Part shown: positions 25,552 to 34,589 of the stretch, piece by piece
Position numbering within the stretch: the stretch's first letter is position 1
Layout of the letters: each line of letters begins with the position of its first letter
Assembly: GCA_016716135.1 (NCBI GenBank)
Contig: JADJWX010000011.1
Coordinates: forward strand, 62,001 to 126,000
Source of the DNA: Lewinellaceae bacterium
GTDB taxonomy: Bacteria > Bacteroidota > Bacteroidia > Chitinophagales > Saprospiraceae
Direction: 5' to 3'
Length of the DNA stretch: 64,000 nucleotides
Program-made: the position numbers and the translations under genes
Notes under the pieces: model-generated
What the model saw: only the letters and a program-made list of their open reading frames with translations
Databases searched by the model: none
What the model was told of the DNA's origin: nothing

Positions 25552-26571
25552 ATGCCTAAACTGCTTTTGCATCTGCTTTTCTGGCTTGCCTATTGGCTCG
25601 TCTATGCGTATACCTACAGTCGGTATGATGGAAATTTGCCGAAGTATATGCTGACCGAAGGCTTGCAGATGCCGGCCCGGATGCTTGCCACCTACGCGGG
25701 ATTTTGGATACTCGACCGTTGGAGCAAGCACAGCTGGTGGGCGCTTTCGGGGGTTGCCCTGGTTGTGATCTTTGGAGGCATGTTCAACCGGTTTTTGAAA
25801 TTCTGGTATGTCGTTCCGGAATATTTCCCGGATGCGACGATCCATTTCTGGGACCTGAGCCGGATGGCCGTCGATATTTTCGATTGTGTTTTGGCTGCCG
25901 CCGTCGCAATCTCCGCCAGATTATATTTCAGACACCAGGACAGCCTGCGCCGGGAAGCCCAATTGCAACGTGAAAAAACAGAAACGGAATTATTGGCGTT
26001 AAAAAACCAGCTGCAACCGCACTTTTTATTTAACACCATTAACAACCTGTACGCCCTGGCGCGCATCAAATCGGACAAAACGGCACCTGTCGCGCTTCAA
26101 CTTGCCAACCTGCTGCGGTTTGTTTTATACGAAACGGGGAAACCGACAATCCCAATTGAACAGGAAGTAAAAATCCTGAAAGACTATATCGCGCTGGAAG
26201 AACTGCGCTTCGACAGCGAACGGCTGACCGTCGAGACCCGGTTTGACCTGGACAATCCGGCGCAACCCATCACCCCGCTGCTGTTACTGCCCCTGGTCGA
26301 AAATGCTTTCAAACACGGTGTCAGCGAGGACCGGGACGAAGCCTGGGTTCGGATGGTCGTTCAGTTACATGCGAAAAAACTGACTGTCCGCATCGAAAAT
26401 TCCCTCCAGGAATTGGCGCCCAACGATAACCACCGGGGCATCGGTCTGGCAAATATTCGCAGGCAATTGGAACTTCGATATCCGGGGCGCAGTAATTTGA
26501 TCGCAGAAATTAAGCCGGAAACTGAAAATATGCAGGCATATTTTGGGGTTATGCTCACAGTAAATTTATGA
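25552..26571 (+). CDS. LytS/YehU-type sensor histidine kinase
   Basis: The protein is 339 residues with four hydrophobic segments in the first 125. A short coiled-coil linker leads to the His_kinase domain: the phosphoacceptor motif QLQPHFLFNTINNLY with His157, and an ATP-binding region with the N-box LPLVENAFKHG (about 245) and G-box RGIGLANIRRQL. This family signals to LytTR regulators, and the gene for one follows 33 bases downstream. The signal sensed by the membrane domain is unknown. Confidence 0.92.
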   Translation: MPKLLLHLLFWLAYWLVYAYTYSRYDGNLPKYMLTEGLQMPARMLATYAGFWILDRWSKHSWWALSGVALVVIFGGMFNRFLKFWYVVPEYFPDATIHFWDLSRMAVDIFDCVLAAAVAISARLYFRHQDSLRREAQLQREKTETELLALKNQLQPHFLFNTINNLYALARIKSDKTAPVALQLANLLRFVLYETGKPTIPIEQEVKILKDYIALEELRFDSERLTVETRFDLDNPAQPITPLLLLPLVENAFKHGVSEDRDEAWVRMVVQLHAKKLTVRIENSLQELAPNDNHRGIGLANIRRQLELRYPGRSNLIAEIKPETENMQAYFGVMLTVNL

Positions 26572-26604
26572 ACATTAACTACCGAGCGGGCGATATGCTC
26601 CGCA

Positions 26605-27324
26605 ATGCCTAAAACGCAACATATTTTGAACTGCCTGATCGTAGAAGACGAGCCCCTTGCGGCCGCCATTTTGGAAGACTACATCCGCCAGATACCCTGG
26701 ATGCGTTTTGCCGGTCGTTGCTCCAATGCCGCCCAGGCAATGGAGGCCTTCCAGCAAGAACCCCTGGATGTTTTATTCCTGGATATTCACCTGCCCGGTC
26801 AAAAGGGACTTGATTTTTTGCAAGCGCTGGCCCCACAGCCACAAACAATTCTTACTACGGCTTACCAGGAATACGCGGTCGAAGGATTTGACCTGGGCGT
26901 AATCGATTACTTGCTTAAACCAATTGATTTTGAGCGTTTTTTAAAGGCAATTCACAAATTACGCCGACCGGAAACGGAAAACCGGATCAGCCGGCAGACT
27001 CGTGCCTTCCATTTTTTCAATGTTAATAAAAAAATGGTGCGTGTTTGGCTTGACGAGGTGGTGTATGTCGAAAGTCTGAAGGAATATGTACGGCTGAATC
27101 TGACCGACGGAAGATCTGTTGTTACCAAAGGGCAGATCAGTGAAATGGAAGTTCTGCTCGGTTTATGGCGGATTCACCGTTCGTTTCTTGTTTCACTGGC
27201 CCATGTGGAAGCCTATTCCTCCAATGAAATTACAGCAGGCAGCCAAACGCTGCCGATTGGCGGGCAATACAAAGATCAGACCTTGGAAAAACTTGCCCAG
27301 TTTTCCTCCGGGCACTCGGACTGA
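26605..27324 (+). CDS. LytTR family response regulator
   Basis: The protein is 239 residues. The receiver domain (about 1-125) shows acidic residues in IVEDEP (14-16), phosphoacceptor Asp60 in VLFLDIHLPG, TTAYQEYA and the Lys of LLKPIDF. The C-terminal LytTR DNA-binding domain (about 140-235) has VRVWLDEVVYVESLKEYVRL and WRIHRSFLVSLAHVEAY. It forms a two-component operon with the upstream LytS-type kinase. The targets are not visible in the window. Confidence 0.94.
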   Translation: MPKTQHILNCLIVEDEPLAAAILEDYIRQIPWMRFAGRCSNAAQAMEAFQQEPLDVLFLDIHLPGQKGLDFLQALAPQPQTILTTAYQEYAVEGFDLGVIDYLLKPIDFERFLKAIHKLRRPETENRISRQTRAFHFFNVNKKMVRVWLDEVVYVESLKEYVRLNLTDGRSVVTKGQISEMEVLLGLWRIHRSFLVSLAHVEAYSSNEITAGSQTLPIGGQYKDQTLEKLAQFSSGHSD

Positions 27325-27366
27325 ACAACCCGGTACGCAAATCCATCGGAAATATAGCCGGGTGTG

Positions 27367-27395
27367 TTGTATTACAATTGCTTGCCTTACCTTTG
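27367..27395 (+). promoter_or_regulatory. Promoter for sucC
   Basis: TTG (27367-27369), an 18-base spacer, then TACCTTTG (27388-27395). This closely fits the Bacteroidota consensus and predicts a leader of about 40 bases before ATG 27441. Confidence 0.7.
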
Positions 27396-27440
27396 CGCGC
27401 GCATCTAATTCAGGAAATCACACAAGCACATAAATTCAAG

Positions 27441-28634
27441 ATGAATCTACACGAATATCAGGGTAAAGCACTACTCAAATCGTATGGCGTAAACATTCAG
27501 GAAGGTATCCTGGCGCATTCAGCGGAAGAGGCTGTTGCCGCAGCAAAAAAACTAAAGGAAGATTATAACTCCGACTGGTGTGTGGTTAAAGCCCAGATTC
27601 ATGCCGGCGGCCGGGGCAAAGGCGGCGGTGTCAAACTGGCTAAAAGCCCGGAGGAAGCCGGTGCATTGGCTGGAAATATAATTGGGATGATGTTAAAAAC
27701 ACCGCAAACACCGCCTGAAGGTAAACTTGTACGCAAGGTGCTCATTACCCAGGATGTTTTTTACCCCGGCCCGGGGGAGCCCAAAGAATTCTATATCAGT
27801 ATTTTAACAGACCGGGGACGTGGAGGCAACGTAATAGTATACTCGCCCGACGGCGGAATGGATATCGAAAAAGTAGCAGCGGAAACCCCGGAACGCGTAT
27901 TCACCGAATTTGTGGATCCGCTCCTGGGCTTGCGGCCCTTTCAGGCTTCAAAAGTGGCCTTCAACCTGGGACTGAACGGGCAGGCATTCAAGGAAATGGT
28001 GGCTTTTGTTCAGAAATTATACGCCGCTTTCGTCGGCAGCGATGCGAATCTGTTTGAAATCAATCCCTGTCTGAAAACCTCCGACGATCACATTATTGCC
28101 GTGGATTCCAAGGTGGTACTCGACGACAACGGGCTTTTCCGGCATCCGGACCTGGAAGCCCTGCGCGACACCGATGAAGAAGACCCCTCCGATGTGGAAG
28201 CAAAAGAATTTGATCTGAACTATGTCAAACTCGACGGAAATGTCGGTTGCATGGTGAACGGCGCCGGACTCGCAATGGCTACGATGGACCTGATCAAACT
28301 TTCCGGTGGCGAACCCGCCAACTTCCTCGACGTAGGTGGCACCGCCGATGCCGAACGGGTGGAAAATGCCATGCGGATCATCCTGAAAGATCCAAATGTA
28401 AAGGCCATTCTCATCAATATTTTTGGCGGTATCGTGCGCTGCGATCGCGTGGCCCAGGGCGTAGTGGATGCCTACCGATCCATTGGCAACATCCCTGTCC
28501 CGGTGATCGTCCGGCTACAAGGCACGAATGCCGACCTGGCCAAAAAAATCATTGATGAATCGGGACTTCAGGTTATGGGCGCTGTAGAATTTCAGGAAGC
28601 AGCCGACCTGGTCGCGCAAGTGTTGAAGGCCTGA
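27441..28634 (+). CDS. sucC: Succinate-CoA ligase [ADP-forming], beta subunit
   Basis: The protein is 397 residues from ATG 27441, where the conserved MNLHEYQGKALLKSYG begins. The ATP-grasp domain is visible (VVKAQIHAGGRGKGGGVKLA, LFEINPC, VDSKVVLDDN), and the C-terminal CoA-ligase domain shows GGTADAERVENAMRIIL, NIFGGIVRCDRVAQGV and RLQGTNA. It is the TCA-cycle enzyme that makes ATP (or GTP) from succinyl-CoA. The sucD partner is not adjacent: the gene ends 6 bases from a convergent lipoprotein gene. Confidence 0.96.
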   Translation: MNLHEYQGKALLKSYGVNIQEGILAHSAEEAVAAAKKLKEDYNSDWCVVKAQIHAGGRGKGGGVKLAKSPEEAGALAGNIIGMMLKTPQTPPEGKLVRKVLITQDVFYPGPGEPKEFYISILTDRGRGGNVIVYSPDGGMDIEKVAAETPERVFTEFVDPLLGLRPFQASKVAFNLGLNGQAFKEMVAFVQKLYAAFVGSDANLFEINPCLKTSDDHIIAVDSKVVLDDNGLFRHPDLEALRDTDEEDPSDVEAKEFDLNYVKLDGNVGCMVNGAGLAMATMDLIKLSGGEPANFLDVGGTADAERVENAMRIILKDPNVKAILINIFGGIVRCDRVAQGVVDAYRSIGNIPVPVIVRLQGTNADLAKKIIDESGLQVMGAVEFQEAADLVAQVLKA

Positions 28635-28640
28635 TTTTAT

Positions 28641-28997
28641 TCACTCTTCTTCTTCATTGTTTTCCGGCAATTCTGCTTTAGGGTCGATCAGCTTAAGTGC
28701 CAGGTTTACAACCCGCTCAATCCGTCGCTCATCCTGAGCGAGAACCTGCAGGTTCTGCTCGTACTCCGAGGCAGTTATACCATGAATTTTCAATACCTGA
28801 TCGTAATAAACATGTGTCAGGCTGTCTTTTGAATAGCCCGTATAGCCGTTGGTGGCCGCCTCGGCCAGATAAAGATCAGCCATAATCCGGGCCGATTTTT
28901 CTTCTGAAAACATAGGGGTTTCAGCTGCGTTGTGGCAAGCCGTTGCCAGTGCCAGCAGCATCAGGTGCATCAGGTAAACTTGGAATATTGGCTTCAC
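28641..28997 (-). CDS. DUF4296-type lipoprotein
   Basis: The protein is 118 residues with a signal peptide and probable lipobox ALATAC (Cys at about 21). It has a helical core IMADLYLAEAA...YYDQVLKIHGITASEYEQNL, which is the pattern of the DUF4296 family restricted to Bacteroidota, and an acidic tail NNEEEE. Function is unknown; it should be membrane-anchored on the periplasmic side. Its ATG overlaps the stop of the sixA-like gene upstream by four bases (ATGA), suggesting co-translation. Confidence 0.75.
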   Translation of the reverse strand: MKPIFQVYLMHLMLLALATACHNAAETPMFSEEKSARIMADLYLAEAATNGYTGYSKDSLTHVYYDQVLKIHGITASEYEQNLQVLAQDERRIERVVNLALKLIDPKAELPENNEEEE

Positions 28998-29488
28998 AAC
29001 ACTTCTTTTGGAAAATAACAGGCTTTGACCCGGGCGTTCTCCTCATCCAGCAACGCCCAGTGTTCGGCCGATGATTCAATATGCACAACGCCGCAGGTAG
29101 GCACATTGTCGATATGATCACGCGTAAAATTATTGGCAACATCGGTAAAAGTCGGGTTGTGGCCAAACAGGAAAACGGTTTGCGCTGCATCCGGTAATGC
29201 GCTGATGATCCGGAGAATCACCGAGGGGTAAGCCTCGTAAATATCCTTATTTTGAATGACGGCCGCTTCGCCAAAACCAAGTCCATTGGCAAAAAAACGG
29301 GCTGTGGTAAGCGCCCGGTTGGCCGGACTGCTGATCATTAAATCCGGTTTTATGTGCATACCGCGCAGCAAAGCGGCCATTTCAGGGGCATCCTTCAAGC
29401 CACGTTTGTTCAGAGGGCGGTCAAAATCGCGTAAACCCGGAGTGTCCCAACTGGATTTGGCATGCCGGACAAGAAAAAGATTTCGCAT
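28994..29488 (-). CDS. SixA-like histidine phosphatase
   Basis: The protein is 164 residues. It shows the phosphoglycerate-mutase-superfamily catalytic motif LVRHAKSSW (RHG-like, His about 9), then DFDRPLNKRG, SSPANRALTTA and a late FGHNPTF with the second His. These match SixA-type protein-histidine phosphatases. It is the first gene of a two-gene unit with the DUF4296 lipoprotein. The target phosphoprotein is unknown. Confidence 0.88.
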   Translation of the reverse strand: MRNLFLVRHAKSSWDTPGLRDFDRPLNKRGLKDAPEMAALLRGMHIKPDLMISSPANRALTTARFFANGLGFGEAAVIQNKDIYEAYPSVILRIISALPDAAQTVFLFGHNPTFTDVANNFTRDHIDNVPTCGVVHIESSAEHWALLDEENARVKACYFPKEVL

Positions 29489-29562
29489 ATCAATCGTTTG
29501 TGTTTACTCAAAGGTACATTCAATTTAGAAATGCGAACCATCGCTATTTCAGGGGCCAAAAG

Positions 29563-29593
29563 TTGACCCTTTCAGCGATCAGGTGTAATTTTG
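29563..29593 (+). promoter_or_regulatory. Promoter for the SWIM-domain gene
   Basis: TTG (29563-29565), a 20-base spacer, then TAATTTTG (29586-29593), 46 bases before the GTG start at 29640. Confidence 0.6.
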
Positions 29594-29639
29594 AAGTTTT
29601 TGTTTACTAATCTTCACCACTCCAAACTTAATTCGCACC

Positions 29640-31349
29640 GTGCAAAAACTCTGGCTGAAAAACTTCGAGTTCCATATCAATCCTGCGACCTGGAATACGG
29701 CGCAGGACCTGGTACAGGCCGGTGCTGTGCGCAAACTTCAGGAAGTAGAAAAACATTTTTGGGTAGCAAAAATTACGGATTCCGAAGATCAGGAATTTGA
29801 AGTAGAGGTAATGATCACGCCGCACCGGATCAAAGCGTTCACCTGTGAATGCTGGCCTGCCGGAAGGCGGCTTATGTGCGCACACATTGCCGCCGGGCTG
29901 GTTAAAATCCGCCAGTTTCTCGAACAAAAAAACGAAGCGCGGCAGGCACGTTCTGCCCATAAATCCAGCGCTGAGGATAACCGGCTCAGCGTGTCAAATG
30001 TATTAAAAAACGCTACCGGGGCAGACCTGGCTGCGTTTGTGCGCGAGTATGCCCGGCAGGATCGTGATTTTTCCCTGGCGCTGAAAACCTGGTTTGCAAG
30101 CCAGTTTACCGGCGCAGAAAACCCTTTTTCCCTGGTGTTCGACACCGCACTCCCCAGAAATGCCGCCACACGTGCGTTGAAAGATGCCGAAATCCGGCGT
30201 ATACGGAAAACCCTCCTGAACCTGGATGCCCAACTGGCCGCCGCGCAGGAAGAATCCAACGTGCTGGCCGTTTATCAGATCACAACAGCACTTTTGCAAA
30301 AGATCATCCCAATCCTGCCTAAGCCCGACAGCCCAAAACGGCGCCAGATTTTGGAGTTTTGCCAAAATGCAGCAACGCACCTGATCGACTTACAACCGGA
30401 CAACCTGTCGCCGGAATTGCGTGAAAGCCGGCGCAGTTTTTTGCTGGAACTTCTGGAACGAAACGACTACCCTGCCGAACTGGAAGCCCCGGTGACCGCC
30501 TTTCTGTACACCGATGCAACTGAAACAGATTGGTTCGAACGCATTCGCCAGTTGTTCGACCGCACCCCGTTCCCGGCCCCGCAGCGCATCCTGAACCTTT
30601 TTCTGGCGGCGCTGGCTCAACGCAACCTGCCCGAAGCGGTCGTACGGGTCTTGCAGGATTATGACCAACATTCCGGCCTTACCAAAAAAGCGCTCGATTG
30701 CCTTTATCAACTGCATTGCTGGGAAGCCGTTTTGGCCGTTGGCGAGCATCTCCTGGCGCACAAAACCCTAAATCCTTTACAGATTCGGGAACTAGAGAAC
30801 ATGATTTTAAAAGCTGCTGAAAACGCCGGGAATAAAAGCAAGTACAAATCCATATTGCGGGGAATGTTTCAGCGCAATGGTTCCGAGGCCGTTTATTTGC
30901 GCTTAAAAACCTTAAGCGGGGCCGGCTGGCCAAAAGAACGGGCAAACCTGCTCGGAAAATTCCAATCTGCCGGCAATATTGCCGTACTGGCGCCCTTGCT
31001 GGCTGCCGACGGTGATCTGGATACGCTCACCACAGTTATCAAACAACAAAACAATCTTGCCTTGCTTCAGCAATACGAGGCGGCCTTGCTCCCTGCACAC
31101 CAGACTTTCGTCCGTAATTTTTATATCAGCACTTTATCCGCCTATTTGACCGAGCACTTCGGCAGGCAGGCTGCCGAACAGGTTCGCCGGCACCTGGCCG
31201 GTTTGCTTCGGCTCAACCAGGTCGCTTTGGTCAAGGAGATTATTGTGGCGTTGATTGGCCGATTCCCGGACCGCCAATCGCTGCCGGAAGAACTTGCCGA
31301 ACTTTTTCCAAAATCCAGCGAACGGTTCGCTGTTCCGCCAGCCTCCTGA
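29640..31349 (+). CDS. SWIM zinc-finger family protein
   Basis: The protein is 569 residues from GTG 29640. Near the N-terminus, CECWPAGRRLMCAHIAAGLVKI (about 74-95) matches the SWIM zinc finger CxCx(n)CxH. The remainder is helical with repeat-like segments and no helicase or nuclease motif. SWIM domains bind DNA or protein and are often attached to SNF2 helicases, but none is encoded next to it. A promoter lies 46 bases upstream, and rlmH begins 29 bases downstream on the same strand. The exact role is unknown. Confidence 0.7.
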   Translation: MQKLWLKNFEFHINPATWNTAQDLVQAGAVRKLQEVEKHFWVAKITDSEDQEFEVEVMITPHRIKAFTCECWPAGRRLMCAHIAAGLVKIRQFLEQKNEARQARSAHKSSAEDNRLSVSNVLKNATGADLAAFVREYARQDRDFSLALKTWFASQFTGAENPFSLVFDTALPRNAATRALKDAEIRRIRKTLLNLDAQLAAAQEESNVLAVYQITTALLQKIIPILPKPDSPKRRQILEFCQNAATHLIDLQPDNLSPELRESRRSFLLELLERNDYPAELEAPVTAFLYTDATETDWFERIRQLFDRTPFPAPQRILNLFLAALAQRNLPEAVVRVLQDYDQHSGLTKKALDCLYQLHCWEAVLAVGEHLLAHKTLNPLQIRELENMILKAAENAGNKSKYKSILRGMFQRNGSEAVYLRLKTLSGAGWPKERANLLGKFQSAGNIAVLAPLLAADGDLDTLTTVIKQQNNLALLQQYEAALLPAHQTFVRNFYISTLSAYLTEHFGRQAAEQVRRHLAGLLRLNQVALVKEIIVALIGRFPDRQSLPEELAELFPKSSERFAVPPAS

Positions 31350-31378
31350 CACTCGCCAATTCATAACTTGCCCGTCCT

Positions 31379-31849
31379 ATGAAAGTTGAAGTTTGGGTTA
31401 TCGGCAAAACCAGCGAAGCATACCTGGAAACGGGCACTGCGCTTTTTGCCAAACGGCTGAACCATTATTTGCCGTTCAGTTACACCGTTTTGCCTAATGC
31501 AAAGTTCAAAACCACAGACGGCGCCGCGCTCAAACAGGAAGAAAGCAAGATGGTATTGGAAAAATTAAAACCGGACGACTTTCTGGTGTTGCTCGACGAG
31601 CGCGGCCGGCAATACACCTCCGTGGAGTTGGCCGGATGGCTGGAACAACGGCTGCTTGGCTCGCACCGCCGCCTGGTCTTTTTGATTGGTGGTGCATTTG
31701 GTTTTACGCAGGATTTATATGACCGGGCAAATGCCCAAATTTCCCTCAGCCGCCTTACCTTTTCGCATCAAATGGTTCGATTGTTCCTTTTGGAACAACT
31801 TTACCGGGCAATGACCATCCTCCGCAACGAACCGTATCATAATCCGTAA
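31379..31849 (+). CDS. rlmH: 23S rRNA (pseudouridine1915-N3)-methyltransferase
   Basis: The protein is 156 residues, standard for the family. This SPOUT (trefoil-knot) methyltransferase modifies pseudouridine 1915 in helix 69 using SAM. The knot motifs are present: FLVLLDERGRQYTSVELAGW in the middle, the SAM-binding FLIGGAFGF (about 101-109) and the C-terminal LSRLTFSHQMVRLFLLEQLYRA. It follows the SWIM gene by 29 bases. Confidence 0.96.
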   Translation: MKVEVWVIGKTSEAYLETGTALFAKRLNHYLPFSYTVLPNAKFKTTDGAALKQEESKMVLEKLKPDDFLVLLDERGRQYTSVELAGWLEQRLLGSHRRLVFLIGGAFGFTQDLYDRANAQISLSRLTFSHQMVRLFLLEQLYRAMTILRNEPYHNP

Positions 31850-31895
31850 CAGCAACTGCAGGGGTCTATTTTAACCAGCAAATCCAAATTTAACG

Positions 31896-32516
31896 ATGTT
31901 CATCACCTATCTCCTTATTGGTTTTACCGTAGCCTTTTCGCTTTGGGCGTTCAACAATCCGGATGTAATTGTCAAGTGCAAACACTGGCCTTATGCCGAA
32001 CAACGCGACAAGGAATACTACCGCTGGTTGACTGCCGGTTTTTTGCACGGCGACTACATGCACCTGCTGTTCAACATGCTCACGTTGTATTTTTTCGGAG
32101 GATTCGTGGAGCAGTGGTTTACCATTATTTTCCCGGGTGTCGGGCAGTTGGTGTATTTGTTTTTCTACCTGATCGCCATTGTTGCCGCCTCGCTGGCCAC
32201 CTATTACCGGTATCGGGACTCGCCCAGTTTTGCCAGCATCGGCGCTTCCGGAGCAGTGTCGGCGGTGTTGTTTGCTTCCATCCTGATCTATCCGACCAAC
32301 AGCCTGTACCTCATGTTTATCCCGATACCGATTCCGGGAATCGTGTTCGGGATTTTTTACATCTGGTATTCCTCCCGGGCATCCCAGCGCGGTGGCGATG
32401 GCATTGATCATGTGGCGCACCTGTATGGCGCCATCTTCGGTTTGTTGTTTCTGATTGTGCTCAAACCGGCGTTGCTCCTCAGTTTTTTTGCCCAGCTGGC
32501 CGAGTGGGTTTCCTGA
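31896..32516 (+). CDS. Rhomboid family intramembrane serine protease
   Basis: The protein is 206 residues with about six membrane segments. Catalytic Ser118 lies in SIGASGAVS, the catalytic His is His175 in HVAHLYGA, and the conserved HLLFNMLTLYFFG (about 56-68) supplies the oxyanion-side His/Asn. All key residues are present, so an active protease is expected. Substrates are unknown. It follows rlmH by 46 bases and may share its transcript. Confidence 0.92.
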   Translation: MFITYLLIGFTVAFSLWAFNNPDVIVKCKHWPYAEQRDKEYYRWLTAGFLHGDYMHLLFNMLTLYFFGGFVEQWFTIIFPGVGQLVYLFFYLIAIVAASLATYYRYRDSPSFASIGASGAVSAVLFASILIYPTNSLYLMFIPIPIPGIVFGIFYIWYSSRASQRGGDGIDHVAHLYGAIFGLLFLIVLKPALLLSFFAQLAEWVS

Positions 32517-32586
32517 AGTCCCGTTGAAAATGTTTTAGCCAGGACATTTTTGGTTCTTTCGGCGCTTCAACCCTGGCTAAGTGCGT

Positions 32587-32594
32587 TACCTTTG
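32587..32594 (+). promoter_or_regulatory. -7 box of trxA
   Basis: TACCTTTG matches TAnnTTTG about 80 bases before ATG 32677. The upstream TTG element is not at the usual spacing. Confidence 0.45.
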
Positions 32595-32676
32595 CAACCA
32601 AATCAGTCCAAATGATGTTTCAACATCAAAATAAGCAAAACGCCTATTTTATCTTTTCATAAAACTTTTAGCAGCA

Positions 32677-33000
32677 ATGGCATTCGAATTCACGGATGGT
32701 AATTTTCAACAAGAAGTCCTTCAAAACGACAAGGTCACGTTAATTGATCTTTGGGCCGAATGGTGTGGTCCCTGTCGTCTGATGAGCCCGGTTGTTGAAG
32801 AATTAGCCAATGATTACAAAGACCGTGCAGTAGTTGGCAAACTTAATGTAGACGACAACCCGGAGACACCCATGCAATACAATGTGCGGGGTATCCCAAC
32901 TTTTTTGCTCTTCAAAAACGGTGAGCTGAAAGAAAAGATCGTCGGCGCACAGTCCAAAAAGACGCTTCAGGATAAAATCGACGCGTTGCTGACGGCATAA
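32677..33000 (+). CDS. trxA: Thioredoxin
   Basis: The protein is 107 residues with no signal peptide. Active site WCGPC is at Cys30/Cys33, preceded by LIDLWAEW, with the cis-proline loop RGIPTFLLF (about 73-81) and a typical C-terminal helix. It is a cytoplasmic disulfide reductase that works with thioredoxin reductase. It has its own -7 box and a strong palindromic terminator directly downstream. Confidence 0.97.
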   Translation: MAFEFTDGNFQQEVLQNDKVTLIDLWAEWCGPCRLMSPVVEELANDYKDRAVVGKLNVDDNPETPMQYNVRGIPTFLLFKNGELKEKIVGAQSKKTLQDKIDALLTA

Positions 33001-33020
33001 ATTGGCCATTCAAATGCATA

Positions 33021-33058
33021 GCGGCGTTTGGTTTCGAAACCAAACGCCGCTTTCTTTT
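33021..33058 (+). terminator. Terminator of trxA
   Basis: A 30-bp perfect palindrome (arm GCGGCGTTTGGTTTC at 33021-33035, complement at 33036-33050) is followed by TTTCTTTT. It lies between trxA and the convergent nnr gene. Confidence 0.85.
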
Positions 33059-33072
33059 CCCAGAACGTATAT

Positions 33073-34584
33073 TCACAAATCCAGCTCCAGCTGTTGCCAG
33101 GCCATCCCCAGTTTCGAAACAATATCGCCCGCCGTCATTCCTGCCTGGCTTTTTTCAGCAGCTGCCAGATCGCCGGCCCGGCCATGCAACCACACGCCGA
33201 GCAAACAAGCACTGTGCGGTTCGTAGCCCTGTGCCAGCAAACCGGTCAGCAAGCCCAGCAGCACATCGCCGCTGCCGCCTGTGGCCATACCGGGGTTGCC
33301 GGTGGAGTTGAACCAGCAGCTGCCGTCGGGGCAGGCTATGGCGGAATAGGCGCCTTTCAGAATAATATACACCTTCAACTCCTGCGCCTTAGCCCGTTGC
33401 AAGGCATTGCGCTCAAACATATTCGCGCTGGGGCCAAACAGACGTTCAAACTCCTTTGGATGTGGCGTCAGGATCGTGCCTTCCGGCAAAAAGTGAAACC
33501 AGGCAGGATGTTTGGCCAGCAGATTCAGCGCATCGGCATCCAGCACCAAGGGTACCTGCGCGGTTTGGAGGAGGCGCTTAAGCACCTGAACTGTTTTGAC
33601 ATCATGCCCAATGCCACACCCGGCGCCAATGGCAGAAAAAGGCGTTAGGTTGGGCAAATTAGTCCAACAGGTTCCGGAAGCATCAATGCTGCACATGGCT
33701 TCGGGCAGGCGGGTTTGCAAAATTTCGTACCCGCAATGCGGCGTATGCAGGGTCAACAGGCCCAGGCCTGAACGCAGACAGGCATCGGCGGCCAGCACCG
33801 CTGCGCCAATTTTCCCCAGACTTCCATTGCACAGGAGCGCATGCCCGAAGGTTCCTTTGTGTGAAAAGCGCGGCCGTGGTTTAAACAAAGTTTTAATCTG
33901 GGGTTTTGTCAGGAAAAAAAAGGGCGTTTGCGTTTTATCCGGATACTCCGGGTGAAGGCCGATACTTCCGAACGCCCACTCCCCTACCCGCTCGTTATTT
34001 TCTGAAAAAAAGAAGGCGAGTTTGGGGCGTTCAAAACTAAACGTACGCGTGGCGTGCACACAAGGTCCGGGGCTGAAGCGGTCGGCAAACAAGCCGCTGG
34101 GCAAATCAATGGCAACTTTTTCGTTGGGCAAGGCATTTATCCGGTCGATCACCGCCGCCCAGTCGCCTTCGAGCGGCCGCGAGAGCCCCGACCCGAACAA
34201 CGCATCGATCAGCAGGGCGTTTGCCGGCACTTCAGGAAAATCGGCAGCAGACTTAAGCCACTGGAGATCGACCGCTTTGTGTGGTGGCAACGCGGCTACC
34301 TGTTTATCAAAATCGGCACTGTGTTTTCCCGCAAAATCGCAAACGAATACCTTTACCGGGTAAAATCGCTCGTGCAACATACGCGCCACAGCAAGCCCGT
34401 CGCCGCCATTGTTGCCGGTGCCGGCAAGGATATAAACCGGTTGTCCGGTGTCGGTGTACAAACCGGCAAACCAATCCGTGAAAACACGGGCTGCGCGGTT
34501 CATCAAGTCCACAGATGCGATCGGCTCACGCTCGATGGTGTAAGCATCCCAGTTGCGTATCTGCTCCGTCAGAAAAACCTTCAT
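33073..34584 (-). CDS. nnr: Bifunctional NAD(P)H-hydrate epimerase / ADP-dependent NAD(P)H-hydrate dehydratase
   Basis: The protein is 503 residues that repair hydrated NADH and NADPH. The N-terminal epimerase domain (about 1-215) shows YILAGTGNNGGDGLAVARML and IDALFGSGLSRPL. The C-terminal ribokinase-like dehydratase domain shows KGTFGHALL, GAGCGIGHD, VLDADALNLLA, LTPHPKEFERLF and the ATP/ADP site GNPGMATGGSGDVLLG. The fused arrangement is the common bacterial form. Its ATG is only 5 bases from that of the divergent CoA-transferase gene. Confidence 0.96.
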   Translation of the reverse strand: MKVFLTEQIRNWDAYTIEREPIASVDLMNRAARVFTDWFAGLYTDTGQPVYILAGTGNNGGDGLAVARMLHERFYPVKVFVCDFAGKHSADFDKQVAALPPHKAVDLQWLKSAADFPEVPANALLIDALFGSGLSRPLEGDWAAVIDRINALPNEKVAIDLPSGLFADRFSPGPCVHATRTFSFERPKLAFFFSENNERVGEWAFGSIGLHPEYPDKTQTPFFFLTKPQIKTLFKPRPRFSHKGTFGHALLCNGSLGKIGAAVLAADACLRSGLGLLTLHTPHCGYEILQTRLPEAMCSIDASGTCWTNLPNLTPFSAIGAGCGIGHDVKTVQVLKRLLQTAQVPLVLDADALNLLAKHPAWFHFLPEGTILTPHPKEFERLFGPSANMFERNALQRAKAQELKVYIILKGAYSAIACPDGSCWFNSTGNPGMATGGSGDVLLGLLTGLLAQGYEPHSACLLGVWLHGRAGDLAAAEKSQAGMTAGDIVSKLGMAWQQLELDL

Positions 34585-34589
34585 AATTA

